A stretch of 64,000 nucleotides of DNA from Trichaptum fuscoviolaceum (GCA_910574455.1 CAJSYZ010000009.1:682001-746000); one strand, 5' to 3'. Numbered from the stretch's first letter, positions 1-12,173 are shown. The notes: a model not told the origin generated them from the letters alone. Numbers and translations are program-made.

Positions 1-1369
1 ACTAGTAATGCGTGAGAAACATATCGTGCCTCAGCCAAGGGCTTGATGAAACGACACTGATGGTAGAGAAATCTGCAAAGGCGATGCTCGTATTGAAGTG
101 GTATATGGCGACTCAACTTTCCCCGTGCGCCCATGTCCAAATCCACTGCCAGTGATCGCCAGGCTGAAACCACACCCGCTTCCCTGCCTTCCCTCCCGAG
201 TCCCAATCTCCCATTTACAAGAAGAATACTCCTCTGCTTTAAGATATGGCAAGATCTGAAGCGCGCACAGTTCTAGAGAACAACGTACGCGTCACAAACG
301 TATTAGTCGGTGACAACATCGTATCCGCGACTACAAGGACTGGTGACACAGGCCGCGCACCAGTAGCAACATCGCCACATTGCCAGTGCCCATCAACAGT
401 CAACAACGTACGGCCCGCAGCACACCTACACCTAGTAGCCTAACGACGTCTGAGTCCGAGTCACCTCTCAAGTTGCTTGTTCTCCCACCCTGCCGGCTTG
501 CAACTCAATGTTCAGGCGAGTTGTGCTGGTAAAGATGTTGGATGAAGACAGACGGCGCAGAGGTCTGGGGATGAGGGGATGAGGGATGAGGACAGAGGAC
601 AGAGGCGGAGGAGAGGGTCTGGGTCTCAAGGTGGTGCGACTCGGACAGCGTAAGAGAGTTCGTGCGCAAGGGTGATGTTGACGGCTGGCCAGGCTGATGC
701 AAACAGCGAGCCTAGGAGAGACAGAGAGAACATGAGAACATGAATCGTGGTGATGGCCTGTCCGAGTCACGGAACTTGAAGTATTCACGCCTTCTCGCGT
801 CCAAGCCTGAGCTTCAAGTGGATGCCGGTCCAGCAAAGACTCTTTGGCATCGACTCCGTCCTTTTTTGCTTGCCTCATCCTACATCTAAATCACCCTCTG
901 GCACTTGGGACTGTACGGATTGTCTATAAAATCAATGGATGGATTATGAAACGGCTTTGTGGGTGGTCTGTGACCTGCCTGTCCGTGCAGCGACCGCAAC
1001 GCTCGAAGATTCAACAGCCTGAGCTACTCTATCGCGTGTCGGAAAGCTGTGGCGATTTGGATGAAACGACCACGGCTAAAGTTCAGAGTAGAAAGTCCTC
1101 GTTGAGAATTGAGAATTAAGGCATGACAGCCTCCAAGCCTATGAGTTCTATATTCTGCTACAATACTGTATAAGAACTCATTGATATCTGCCATCAGATA
1201 TGGCTTCCGATGTCACCACCGAAAGACGATTTCTTCTCCGCGTATCTCAATTGTGAAGTACATCAACAATGCAGCTGTAAGCTGGGAAAATGACATGGGC
1301 TTGATTCCTGGCGTCTGGCTTGCAGTATTAATCAGAACTCTTGATGCCAGCGGACTCCAACTAACCTGT
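1..1369 (+). repeat. Duplicated upstream module, copy 1
   Basis: Non-coding stretch that aligns by eye with 17085-19654, 36660-37790, 43900-45000 and 46140-46600. Shared landmarks are a block around 10-60 (gagaaacatatcgtgcctc), a pyrimidine-rich block around 180-240, the words cacacctacacctagta near 422-440, and the block near 900-1200 that ends with ctgctacaatac. In copies B and C this module leads into the four-transmembrane genes, so it probably contains their promoter region. Here it is separated from gene A by TE-1 and a MULE-like MITE. I see no convincing coding region; the open frames do not agree between copies. Confidence 0.7.
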
Positions 1370-1982
1370 GCACTGTGTATAGTCCTCAATGGGTCGGGCC
1401 GACCCTCATTGGCCCGGGGTCGGCCTTGACCCGACCCCGTGGGCCGGGTCTGTAAAGGGCCGGGTCATGGAAGGTCAAGGGTGGGCCGGGTCGAGGGTCA
1501 GGCAATATAGAGAAACACCTGACCGTCTGTGACCCGGGTCGACCCGACCCGACCCCCAACCCTTAATAATACCCATTTCAGTAGTTAACAGTAAACTTTT
1601 AACTAAACTTAGGCCAGAAAGAGCGACTAAGTTAACTTCTGTAATAGTATCCGTTTTACTTACTTAAAACCGCTTTATATTGGTAATATACCGGTCAAAA
1701 AGGTAGCATGTGTTACGACCTGGGGGGAACCTGGGGGCCGGGGCGCGTTAGCGGCTTCCGGGGCAAGGCCTGGGAGAGCGCGCGGCAGCGGAGAAGGCGA
1801 AGGGGAACCGTTAAGGACGCTACAACGCCAACGGAGTTGCGCGGGGAGCGGGGCTACGGGGGCGAGACGCAAGGGGGCTCAAGGCGAGGACGGGACGGAG
1901 TCAGAGTCGAGGCGGGGAAGGCAGAGTCGAGGCGCGGGGAGACAGAGTCGAGACGCGGGGAAATGCCAAGCGGGATTCTGGC

Positions 1983-2072
1983 GGGAATCTGGATTCGTGC
2001 GGGAATCTGGATTCGTGCGGGGATCTGGATTCGTGCGGGAATCTGGATTCGTGCGGGAATCTGGATTCGTGC
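1983..2072. repeat. 18-bp minisatellite, 5 units
   Basis: Five head-to-tail copies of an 18-bp unit (gggaatctggattcgtgc) with one substitution (gggga for gggaa). The unit is a multiple of three, so open frames run through it, but the translation is a trivial repeat and not evidence of a gene. Confidence 0.9.
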
Positions 2073-2084
2073 GAGGAGCGCAGA

Positions 2085-2222
2085 GCGGGAATCGTTTGGG
2101 ACTTTGGCGGGAATCGCAGAGCGGGATTCTGGCGGGAATCTCAGAGCGGGATTCTGGCGGGAATCTCAGGGCGGGATTCTGGGCAGGACTCAGGGCGGGA
2201 TTCGCAGAGCGGGATCCGGGGC
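2085..2222. repeat. Imperfect ~26-bp tandem repeat (gcgggattctggcgggaatc)
   Basis: Several imperfect copies of a unit built from GCGGGATTCTGG and CGGGAATCTCAGAG. The same GCGGGA(A/T)T vocabulary recurs through 2500-3640 and, complemented, at 33390-34200. Confidence 0.8.
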
Positions 2223-3097
2223 AAGACAGAGACAAGAGAGCCAGAGAGCAGGCGGGCTCAGGACAGAAGCAGAGAGCTCAGGATAACCGGGATCTCAAGG
2301 CAACACTTCTGTATCAGGAGGAGGTTCCCTAAGGAAGCACTCGACAAGTCAGCATTGTAAAACTACACTAGAGACAAGACAGAAACACACCTAAGGAAGC
2401 ACTTGACAAGAGGACAAAAGTGAGTGCTCCTTACGGTGGCGACAGGTATTTATCTACTGGGCAGAATCTACAGGGAACGGGCATGCACAAACGCGCAACT
2501 AACTAGTTACACAATCTTGCGGGCGAAGGCCGCGCATACAGTGACGTGAATCCGGGATTCGGGATTCGGTGCGGGAACATCTGGGCAAGATCTAAGGGAA
2601 CGAGCGTGAAGCATGGTCAAGTGAAACAAAGAGAACTAAAGGAATGTAATTGTGCGCGAGGTATCAAGCTGGCGCACAGGCAGCGGGGTAACGAGCGTGG
2701 GGGGCGGATGTAATGCATACATCGTCTCTGGATAAGTTGCAGGCAACTTCTGGCGTGGATCAGGGTCGCGGGAGATCGACAGGGACCAACTTCGAAGAAG
2801 CCGGTGCTTCGATGTCGTAACGAAGCCTAATCGCGAGGCGCGCGCGGGGCCGGGCGACTAAGGACGAGGTTCGAGTCCTTGCGGACAATGAGATCAATCC
2901 CGCACACGGGGTGGCGGGAATCTGGTCTACGGGCCGGGACAGGACGCTACTAATGAGACTAGTTGGCTGGCACGTGCGTGGCCAGGCCAATCACCTGGGG
3001 CTATCTCAAGACGGGGTTAGCATCGAGGAGCGGGGAGCTAAGGGGTTTCCCTTGGACGACGGGAAACTCGCGCGATTCGCAACGGGATCATGCAGGG

Positions 3098-3226
3098 AAT
3101 CTGGTTCGGGTTTCGACCGGGTTTCGAGTTCGGGTTTCGACTGGGAATCGAGTTCGGGTTTAGACCGGGAATCGAGTTCGGGTTTCGACCGGGAATCGAG
3201 ACAGGGTTCGACCGGGAATCGTAGCG
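3098..3226. repeat. 24-bp minisatellite in TE-1
   Basis: About five copies of a 24-bp unit, gggtttcgaccgggaatcga plus gttc. It belongs to the same GGGAATC-rich repeat vocabulary as the neighbouring arrays. Region 3230-3640 continues with more degenerate copies. Confidence 0.85.
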
Positions 3227-3883
3227 GGAATCTTTCGGGAATCAGAGCGGGAACTTAGCTGGGGTTGCGATGGGAATCGCGGCGGGATCGAAGGCGGGAA
3301 TCCTGCGGGGGATTTGCGCAGGGATTCGAGACGGGACGCGAGGCGGGAAACGAGCGGGTTTTCGACTGGGATCGTGCGGGGGAAAGGAGCGGGATTCCCA
3401 CCGGGAAGCGAGCGGGGTTTCTACCGGGAATGAGCGGGGGAGTCTGGCGAGACTCTAGTCGGGAAACGAGTGGGGGGAGTTTGGCGGGACTCCAACCTGG
3501 ACGAGTGGGGGAGTCTTGACGGGACTCCAACCGGGAACGAGCGTGGGTTGCGGGATTGTCAGAGAGGACGCTTGACAGCGTTCGCGGCGAGGCGGGATTC
3601 CTGGCGGGGCAGGCTGTGGACGAACAAGGGCAGGTCGAGAGGCACAGGATGTCGAAGGGGTTAGCTAGGGCACCGTGGCAGGACGAGCGCAGGGCAGGGT
3701 TCGTGACCGGGCAGGATTGCGGGACAGCAATCCTTGACCGCTGTCGTGTTGGCTTACTCAAGGCCAGACAGAGGTCGGCTTTGGACGCAGTGGATCAATC
3801 TCCTAACTGCACTTCATGACTGTGGACGCGAGGCCGGGATCTGGTATCCGGGCATAGCCGAGAACCTACGAGGTCTGGGATAG

Positions 3884-3935
3884 CTATGGCTATGGCTATG
3901 GCTGTGGCAGGCTATGGCTATGGCTGTGGCTATGG
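3884..3935. repeat. (GGCTAT/GGCTGT)n hexamer microsatellite
   Basis: Run of tatggc/tgtggc hexamers inside TE-1. Confidence 0.9.
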
Positions 3936-4775
3936 TGAGTGACTTCGGGACTATGGCAAGGTACGGGGTTCACTGGAGCGGGGAACAGAGCATGACGGGA
4001 GCGGGGAGCGAGCGGGGGATCATCCTAGAGTCGGGGGAACGACGAGGCGGGCTAGGGATGGATCGAGACACGGGGACGAGGCGGGGGACTGACGAGGAGA
4101 CGTGGGCGAGGACAAGCAGGGGCGAGGAGGTCGTAGCGGGGCGGAACTCTTAGCAGGAGAATGCATGGCGAAGCAGAGGTTCTTCTGGGATCAGAGAGCG
4201 GGGGATCCTTTCGGGATCTAGCCAAGGTCGCAATTTCGGGTTTCAGTATACCGGGTTCTGTTCGGGTTTGCCTTAGACATGTTGGGGTCCTGGGGGATCC
4301 TGACAGCATGGGTCTTTTAAGCACCGTGAGAAATCAATGAAAGTAAAAGTCGGTGCTTCATATCTCTTCACAGACTGTATCTAATAAAGTGTTGTTGACA
4401 TATGCATATATTTAGTTGTTATAGTACTTAAAAATCATCTTATTATAATGATATTTATGCTTACTACATTTAATAGGGCCGACCCGGGGCCGACCCTTGG
4501 TTGACCTTGACCTGACCCCCAATGACCCGACCCGGAGGGTCAAAGAGGGTCAGAGTCAGGGTCGGGCACTTACCTCAAAATGCTGACCCGGCCGGGTCAG
4601 GGGTCAGCCAAAAGATGCCCTGACCTGGCCCGGCCCGGCCTTTGAGGACTATAGCACTGTGTGGCTGATCACCGGTCTTCAACTATTGACAGGGAGAACG
4701 GAAGCTTCCATTGCTAGTGCTGGGAGGACTATCTGGCGCGCAGCCATCCAAATGCCTTCGTTTCAGCATCCGTCT

Positions 4776-5472
4776 CATCCTCCTTCCCAGGGTCCCATGG
4801 ACGCCACATCAAATTACTAAATTAGTACATGAAGCAAATAAACCAAACTTTGAAACTTGAGCACTTAACGGCGTCAATGGGACCCTGGCGTAAAATTCTT
4901 TGTAAGCATACCCGCTCGTCCTCGCGGCACTTACCAGGAGACCACCGACGCATTGTGGCGGCCTCGATAAAAATTCACCTGCTGAACTTCAAAGCTTCGG
5001 ATCTCTTGCATCTAGTATTATAAGACATCTGTGATAGTAATATGTACTGTATAACTGTATAGATACATTCAGCTAAGAGTAATGGTGCATATACATCAAA
5101 TGAGTCAATATATGCACATGGTGAAGCTCCCAAGTCTCTCTTACAGCACTTATTGCTACTAAATATCATCTCCAGAATCTATATTAAATACTATTAAACC
5201 AATTTGTTTTGCATTTACTGCACTTTCCCTCGAGAATTTGAGGCCGCCATAATGCGGCGGCGGTCCGCTTGTGAGCGCCGCAACGATGAGCGGGCTTGCT
5301 TACAAAGAATTTTCCGCCAGGGTACCATTGAGCTCTAATCTCTCACTTTGTACTTTGTTTTTCTAAAGTTTGGTTTATTTGTTCCTTTACTAATTTGGTG
5401 ATAAGTGGCGCCAGATATATTAAGTACAATGTGAGAGATTAGAGCTCAATGGGTACCCTGGGAAGGAGGATG
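4776..5472. mobile_element. MULE-like MITE with 9-bp TSD
   Basis: Long imperfect inverted repeat whose ends are catcctccttcccagggt (4776 on) and its complement (to 5472). It is flanked by a perfect 9-bp direct repeat catccgtct at 4767-4775 and 5473-5481. Nine-bp duplications and long TIRs are typical of Mutator-like elements. The arms share further blocks (for example gtaagca.acccgctc and its complement), and the right arm contains a second hairpin at about 5312-5455. No transposase is present. Copy B of the module (about 37880-37930) lacks the element, so it inserted after the duplication. Confidence 0.75.
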
Positions 5473-5706
5473 CATCCGTCTGGGCAATGCGTCGCATTCA
5501 AGTTAAGGGCATGTACCGGCGCCTATCATGACACACATTGATATAAGTAGGTGCTCGCCAACCCTTCAACACGTTCCCCCTCTCTTCCCTCCCTTGACCT
5601 TGTACCTCACTTCTCTCCGAGTCGTCGTTTTCTGCTCAGGATATCCAGTTCGAGTAGCTCTTGTCGAAGTGGTGCGCTCAGGCTGACATTGGACTTCTCA
5701 GAAAAG

Positions 5707-8536
5707 ATGTCTACGACGGATACTTTTGACCAGGAGCGCCTGGGTTCGGAAGATATAGAATTTCTCAAAACCCTTCGACGCACATTCGAGAGCATGTCGA
5801 TAGGCGATCGTTCGCGGGTAGAAGGTGAGATAACATTCACTTTCTCTCAGGATAAGATGATGACAATGATGTATTTGTAAGGGACCGCACCGGGAACGAA
5901 TTCAAGGAGAACTAACGGTAAGAGCCAACAGTCTCTCGTCGTTTCTTCATATGGCGCCTTACGGTAAATTAATCGGAAGAGCCGCAAAGCAACTCGATTT
6001 ATAGAGCTACTTATGAAGCCTATAAGGAGTGAGTACATTTTAGTCAGACATGATCCATACTTCTTTTTGACGAAGTCCTCTTTTCGGATAAGAAATTTTG
6101 ACCAACTAGCACAAGAGGTCCCTACACCATTTACAGGTTTTTCACGAGTACTCATTATTTACCTTCGTTAGATTGACGATCTCCGACAACTTCTTCAGCG
6201 AATCGGCGGAGATCAGACCGATAGCATTGTCGAAGTGTTGAAAGGATTCCTATCGCAAATCGGTGAACTAGATGAATCTCTGAGGAATGCAATAACACTT
6301 GGTCCGTGCAACGCAACAATACATAGACTAACTTCCTGTTAGCTAACACTATTACATTCTTAGGATCGGACAGGTCTGTAGCGGAGGTGATGGGCTGGCT
6401 TTTAAGCGTTGGGGCTTATTACCTGAAGATGCAGCAAGTTCTTTATTCACAAAAGCATGCTTTCAATTTTATAAATTTACGACGTCTGGCAGAGGCATGT
6501 AAAGTGCATATATGTTTGTGAAAGATTTCGGAATATCGCTGACGACAACCTTTCCATCAGACGGCAGCGCGCGAAATTGGTATCTTGAGCTTCAAGTTTC
6601 TTCACTAACTACCTCACTTACTATCCGCATAGGCTCTCGAGTGGGCGCGGAGGCAAAACTCGCGCTAATATTCAATGACGTCGTTCCAAAACTCACGAAA
6701 CAGAACTTCCCAGACCTCATTAATGAACTCAGAACATTCTCCACGAAAAGTAATCTTATTTCCTGCACAAACGCCTTGACTCTCAACTCATAATTTATTT
6801 CTAGCACTTCCTTCTTACATTGTTCAAGAAGAAGAACGCGCAACGACGCAATACCTGGCTTTAACGACAATCGCAACTTTTTTCTCCAGTATCACTGCGA
6901 CCACGCTCCAATTCTCATATCAACAGACGTCGGGCGGCTTGAGCAGTGCCGTGAATCTATTCTGGTTTATTTCGCTTGTCTTCAGCGTTTCTTCTGGCAT
7001 CAACAGCTTGCTCAGCATGGTATGGAGGAAATCAATCGTGTAGGTTTAGAGATTTGCTTTAAGCTTTCATTGTTTACCACTGTAACACGCTTTAGTTTTT
7101 CCAATTTTAAACCGCCGAAGTACATCAACGTCTGGTTGACCAAGGCACCTATCGCCTTCCTAGCCATTGCGGCCTTCGCCTTCATCGTCGGAGTAAATCT
7201 TTTCCCTTACTCTTCAAGCCAGGTATGCATCTAGCCATTCATTCGCACGTCTAATTTGAGACACATTTGACTAGCATATCTACGTCTCATCAACGACAAA
7301 CGTGTTCACAGTGCTTCACGTCCTTGGTCTACTTATAGTTACCTCCTGGTACCTTGTGAAATTAAGATGGTCTTCCTACTTCATTCAATCCATACGAAGG
7401 CATTTTCTATGGTAAGTTCTGCTTCTCTACGAGCCTTCGCACGACTCATCCATACCTGTAGGGTCCTTCGTTATGACGATAAAATGTTGCCAGTGAATCA
7501 TTATATCGCTGGCATGACTGGGTGGCCTAAGAATTGTAACATGCATCCACATGCCTTCGCAAAACTGCTCAGGCACTGCGTGTCCGTGCTCAGTTACTTT
7601 AAACGGACATCAAAGGAAGCCATCGTGCCAATGTATTTCTGGGTCAAGCAACACGTTCTACATCCACTCTCCAAGTTCGCTAGAGGCGTTACACTGCTTC
7701 GACACTTGAAGCACTTACACTTCAATAGTTCGAATACGATGCTCCGGGATCCCGAGGTTGGAGACAATCATACTTCTGGAGGATCTGACAATGTCGTGTT
7801 GATGGAAGGAGAGTCGGAGGTGGATAGAGCTGTGGACAAATACATCAGCTCACTGGATATGATATTTTCAGTACAGTATCTACAGCCTATCGTCAGATCT
7901 GAAACGGAATGTATGCATGCTTATTTCACCTTGTTTCATCACCATATATCAAGCGCAGCTGACATAATTACTAGCCGCTTCACTGACGAAGTGACGAGAG
8001 ATGAAAGAAATATGCTATGGGGCTATCCAGCGCTTTATCGACAGTTCGAAGAGGAAGTTTTGCCCGCCATGCAAGCCGTGGACGAATTACGCTCCAGGCC
8101 CTTGCAATTCCAACAGCAGTCACGGGATGTATCAAGCCTTGAAGACTTCGGACCACCCACTGTCGCTGTATTACCACCAATGTCTGTTCATCGGTATGAC
8201 GATGTGGGAGGGCAGGCTGAACATGTTGGAGTGTCAACCTCGGGATTGGCGTCGGATTCGAACGGCGGACATGTAATGGGCCTCGTCGCTTCGGATAGGG
8301 ATGTGAACACCTTGGATAAAAATTCGGCGTCGATAACTTCAACCGTTAAGCCTATCAGTGTAGTCGGGAACCAAGATTTTGGCAGAGCACCTTCCCTACC
8401 TCCTATTGCAGAGGGAGCAGAAGCAGCGCAAGCTTCTGACGATGATAATGTCAAGGCGTTGGGGAAGCAAGGTCCGGAGGCCGAGAAAGCGGGCGAGGCA
8501 GGGGCATCTCAGGCGCCGACACCGGGCGCTGAATAG
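5707..8536 (+). CDS. Four-TM family protein, copy A (multi-exon, possibly decaying)
   Basis: I do not recognise the family. Start chosen at the ATG opening MSTTDTFDQERLGSEDIEF, shared with copy B and close to C. Exons match copies B and C: an N-terminal segment with LKTLRRTFESMS; helical segments around 6170-6300 and 6360-6510; the block IFNDVVPKLTKQNFPDLINE (6670-6730); then four hydrophobic segments (about 6850-6910, 6940-7020, 7140-7215, 7280-7365). The cytosolic tail contains TGWPK, MHPHAFAKLLRHC and MLWGYPALYRQFEEEVLPAM and a low-complexity C-terminus. About eleven short introns are inferred. Two oddities relative to B: a deletion just before the last intron changes the splice phase (7913), so only the unspliced frame stays open; and TAG at 8534-8536 replaces a serine codon, shortening the tail. 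It could be a pseudogene. Predicted integral membrane protein; role unknown. Confidence 0.65.
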
Positions 8537-8946
8537 AGCCCGATACCGCCTGAGATAGAGAAGGAAGACTTGGGTGCAAACCGAGTCACAGAGGCGGACC
8601 CGTCGGTATGTTTTCTTTGACTCGAATTAGCGCCTGGACTGAAACTACCATCACAGCATGTCGGGATGATAGTATAAACTTGACCATTGCCCTCCTTACT
8701 ATTATTTCATGGTCCCTGTTCCTCCTCTTCTCTATTTCTTCATGTGTTAAAATTTACACATATCCGATTTCTTCTCAAATATCTAATACCTGTTATCTGC
8801 TTCTATATGTTACTTTCCTTAAGGTCAAGACCAGGCCTATATCCGGTACCAGTCCGCCCGTGCTTGTGGTCTGGCTTTTGTTTCTCTTTATTTTCGTATT
8901 ATGTGATAATGCTAGATCTATTTTAACTTGGCGTAAATGCAGATAG
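8537..8946 (+). other. Conserved block downstream of copy A
   Basis: Matches the region after copy B (41040-41442) at the DNA level, including a GT...CACAG intron-like segment (about 8605-8660). Both copies hold an open frame ending with similar residues (LVVWLL..., NARSIL...RK). The similarity is not stronger in protein than in DNA, so this is more likely a 3' UTR or former 3' exon than an independent gene. Confidence 0.4.
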
Positions 8947-9823
8947 ACATATCCGACACGGTGCATTCTCTGGAGGTATTTTGCAGGACGAGAATGCCTG
9001 TTCGTTACTACTTGTTAGGCGAGTATGGGAAGGCAGCTGGTTCAGAGGAAACTTACCTTGCACATGAACCACTCCCAAAGACGCGACCCAACCACTGCGG
9101 CACATAATGCAAGTAAAATGGTTCACGAAGTGACTCGAGGAAGAGATCTCACTACACAAGCCCGAGTCGGGCTTGTGTAGGCATCCAAAACCAAAGGTAG
9201 TAGATGTCTTCAACAAGTATAGAATTGCGCGAGTATAGTGCCAAGATTGCCTTCTGTGGTCGATGGATACCATCGTAAGCCAGAAGTCAAAATTTTGAAC
9301 CTAGCAATAGCAGGCAATGGGAGGATTTTAAAGGGAGAAGGGCATCAATGTCAATGGTGATTGGAGGCTTTCCATTCGCGATGGGATCCGGACTTCGGGA
9401 TCCGGACAGGCTTTTCGACATCATTGACAGACTTTGTGGCGTCAAGGACGGGTGTAATAGCGCCTTTGAAACAGATGGTTAGGTACGATCCCGCGACGGT
9501 GCAAAATGCCAATGCAAGTGGTTAATCCTGCAAGGAGAAAAAAAGGTTTTGAGACTACAATGCGAAGTCCAAGCACTGGTGCACTTCCAGTTAGTAGGCT
9601 TGTCCGTCATACAATCTAGTAGTGTCATAGAATATATACTCTCTCGCCAAGCCATCCCCGGCCTGGAAGTTGCTAAGGAGACACCAGTCGATAAAAAGAA
9701 ACCGAGGTCCTTCAGCAAGAACAGACATCACGAGCACCGGCAGCCCAGAAACAACTCAGTTATGTCGTACAGAGAGAACGCAAGGAAGTGAATCTGTGCT
9801 CAAAATCAAGGACCCAGACCGCT
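8947..9823. other. Intergenic, no gene recognised
   Basis: The first ~60 bases still match the sequence after copy B (41420-41480). The rest has only short open frames and a perfect palindrome (listed separately). The right end (about 9795-9823) matches module sequence at 36685-36700, the empty site of TE-3. Confidence 0.5.
9152..9180. repeat. 29-bp perfect palindrome
   Basis: Two 14-base arms (ctacacaagcccga and its complement) around a single G. It could form a strong hairpin. No flanking target duplication identified. Confidence 0.85.
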
Positions 9824-9831
9824 GTTGCGAG

Positions 9832-9952
9832 CACCTTAGGCAACGGATTTCAGGGTCCAATAGGGCCTCTTAGGGGTAGTTCTTTTTGCAAAAGAATAGA
9901 CCTAACCATATGAAAGCTCCCGATGTTCGTCCCCTTATTTACCCAAAGAAGT
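9832..9952 (+). repeat. TE-3 left inverted-repeat arm, outer part
   Basis: Exactly complementary to 16956-17076. The last 18 bases (9935-9952, ttatttacccaaagaagt) recur at 15232-15249 on the other side of the nested DIRS-type element. Confidence 0.9.
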
Positions 9953-10161
9953 CGGATGAACTCACACAGTGAGTTCAGCGACTCACCCACACCGGCAGAC
10001 TAAGGTGATCACATCACGTGATTACAAGCGTCGTCACTGTTGGTGCGACTGGCACAACACGACGCGTCAGTCTTTCCTTCCCACCAACATCTCCTGCTTT
10101 CATTGTTTTCAACAGTTTTGCTTCGCGCTTGCTTGCTTCACAGCTCTTTCCTGTTGTCTTC

Positions 10162-12173
10162 ATGCCAGCCAAACGAGCCCCTCGCAAGCCAGTAGACTAT
10201 GTGGCTAGAGCACAGAAGGCAGCAGCTACTCGTGCCAGAAACCGAGCCTTTCAACAACAGCTGCCACCATTGCAGCCACAGCAACTGCCACCTCCTCCCC
10301 CACTCCTCCCTCCAGCTCAGTCTCCACCTCCTGACCCTCAGCAGCCTGGAGGAGATTTGCCTGAACCCCCTGCCCCTCCAATGCAACTAGCAGATGCCCC
10401 TGTTCCTCCAATGCCACCGGTTCAGGGTGAAATTGAAATGGATGAGGCTCAACCACTTGAACCTATCATGGGGATTGAACCAGACAATGTTGCTCGCATC
10501 CGAGAGGCCTCACCTGACACTAGGGCTGCTATGCTTACTGGGGTAAACCTTATGCTGCGTCAGTTTGGCAATAGAAGGCCTGATGTGGACGTGCCACCCA
10601 TCATTGAACCCCCTGTGCAGCCTGCTGTTCAACTACGACCAGGTAAGTCCATTTACAGTTCTAACTCTGCTTTTTCCTTGCCTCTTTCTCTGCCTCCAGA
10701 CTTCCATACATCTTCCATTCCCCACCTATTGCACTTCCATTGGGGTTTTTCCATACTCCCATTCCCTCCCCTTCCCTTCCCTTGGAACGCTTGTCAATCC
10801 CATGACTGCCGACCATTTGTATTCCCATGGAATGCCTGTCAATCCCATGACGGCTGCCCACAAAATTCCTTGCTGCAGAACGCCTGTCAACCACATGACG
10901 GCAGACTGTTTGCCTTTCCAATGCGGCAGAACGCCTGTCAACCACATGATGGCAGACTGTTTGCTTTTCCTGTGCTGCAGAACGCCTGTCAACCACATGA
11001 CGGCAGACTGTTTGCCATTCCATTGCTACAGAACGCCTTGTCACTCACATGACGGCAGACTGTATTAGTCTGAACACAGCGAGATCGCTATGTCAGCTAT
11101 GTGCAACTCCCTTTTTCATTACCCGCTTCCTTTAATTGCAACTCCATACACTTCTACTTAAAACTCCCACCCTATGTCACGTCTCTAATATCTATTATGT
11201 TTGCTTAGTTTCAGAAGCTCCTGCCTCTCCAGCGCTGTCAGCACGCTCACACTATGATGATGATGTCATTCCTCTTGGTGCTCTTCCTGATGATATTGAT
11301 GAAAATGGCTTGGTTAACCCAAATATCATCAACTACCCTGCTCACATCATCAACATCATGCGTACTGGCTTCTGTTCATACATTCCTCTGAATCATCTGA
11401 CAAACGATTCTATTGCCAATTTTCAAAATCAACCGTTTTCTCAGCACTCTGTTGCAACTATGTCTGACCGAGGCGGTCGTCTCATCTATAAACCTGTTGC
11501 TTTGTCTGCATCTGCGGAGAAGACCATCAATAGAGCTCAGTATCTCGAAGCCTCACACCACTTTGTTCAATGCATTCAACTGTTTTGCTCTAGTCCTCGT
11601 TGCGCTCAAATTGCTGCCTCATTCCAGAATCACTTTGAAAAAGTCATTCGACATCGTGAATTCAACACAAGATTTGAAATCCTACTTGACTACTGCTGCA
11701 GAGTCCGTCGTCTTTGGGAACAACGCCATCTCCTTCCAGATGTCTGGCAGTCACATATATATGACGCTGCTCGCCAAGACTTTGTTATTAATCTTGCTCA
11801 AGCACCATCTACAGCTGCGTCTGCAGGCTCCTCTAATGCTACCACCCCATTGCATCAATCATCCATCTATAACAGCCGTTCATCAGGGGCTGGACAGCGC
11901 TTTGTCAACACTGGAACATTTCGTGCAAAGCGTGAAAATGACTTCTGCATTGTCTGTGGGCGGACTGGACACCCCAGCAAGTCCTGCTCTTCTGCCCGTC
12001 CCTTTCTGCGACGGTCGCCCTCTGGACGATGGCTCCCACCTACGGATAAAGAAATTTGCTTTCGGTGGAACAACCAACCTTCAGCCTGCCCGGGATGTCC
12101 ACGTCAACACATCTGCACTGTCTGTGGCGGCCCCAATCATGCAGCGCGGCACTGTCCCACCGCATCAGCTTGA
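10162..12173 (+). CDS. DIRS element Gag-like protein (two exons)
   Basis: Nucleic-acid-binding structural protein of the retroelement. Start ATG at 10162 opens MPAKRAPRKPVDYVARAQKA, a basic N-terminus followed by a proline/glutamine-rich linker. An intron 10643-11208 (GTAAGT...TTAG) joins exon 1 to exon 2 in frame, giving 481 residues; an acceptor six bases later also keeps frame. Exon 2 carries a helical region (about 11250-11800) and two C-terminal zinc knuckles, CIVCGRTGHPSKSC and CTVCGGPNHAARHC. The 3' end overlaps the RT frame, which lies one base forward. Confidence 0.75.
10643..11208 (+). other. Intron in the DIRS gag gene with a minisatellite
   Basis: GTAAGT donor after the codon for the residue following RPGK, TTGCTTAG acceptor. 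It contains 10785-11062, about six or seven copies of a 45-51 bp unit (core cgcctgtcaaccacatgac, ending in a CAG), best matched in the last four. The unit is a multiple of three and frames stay open through it on both strands. Confidence 0.7.

Larger units (their letters stand above)
1711..2500 (+). repeat. Dispersed GC-rich repeat, LTR-like start TGTTACGACC
   Basis: Begins tgttacgacc at 1711 and contains the motif cctaaggaagcact twice (about 2330 and 2391), then a segment ending in a GTAGATAAATA-type word on the other strand. The same set of landmarks occurs in reverse orientation at about 33860-34213 inside TE-4, so this is a dispersed family. The TGTTACG start resembles an LTR, but no partner LTR was found inside TE-1. 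It is probably a solo or decayed LTR, with moderate confidence. Confidence 0.5.
1378..4653. mobile_element. TE-1, non-autonomous TIR element with 8-bp TSD (hAT/KDZ-like)
   Basis: The ends are the 12-bp perfect inverted repeat tatagtcctcaa (1378-1389 and complement 4642-4653). It is flanked by the perfect 8-bp direct repeat gcactgtg at 1370-1377 and 4654-4661. Both ends carry GGGTCGGG/CCCGACCC-rich subterminal repeats (about 1390-1560 and 4480-4640), as is usual for transposase-binding regions. The paralogous module at about 37760-37790 is continuous across this site. The interior is a GC-rich stretch of degenerate tandem repeats with no transposase, so the element is non-autonomous. Eight-bp duplications fit hAT or KDZ/Zisupton; the termini do not decide between them. 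Confidence 0.85.

Noticed and set aside
1708..2332. Long overlapping open frames on both strands in TE-1
   Set aside because: They follow GC-rich tandem repeats with units divisible by three; the translations are simple repeats without domain features.
2820..2885. tRNA-like T-arm (ggttcgagtcc)
   Set aside because: No acceptor stem, D-arm or anticodon arm could be paired around it.
10565..11068. Alternative 167-residue frame and minus-strand frames over the DIRS intron
   Set aside because: Produced by the ~51-bp minisatellite; not consistent with the gag frame.
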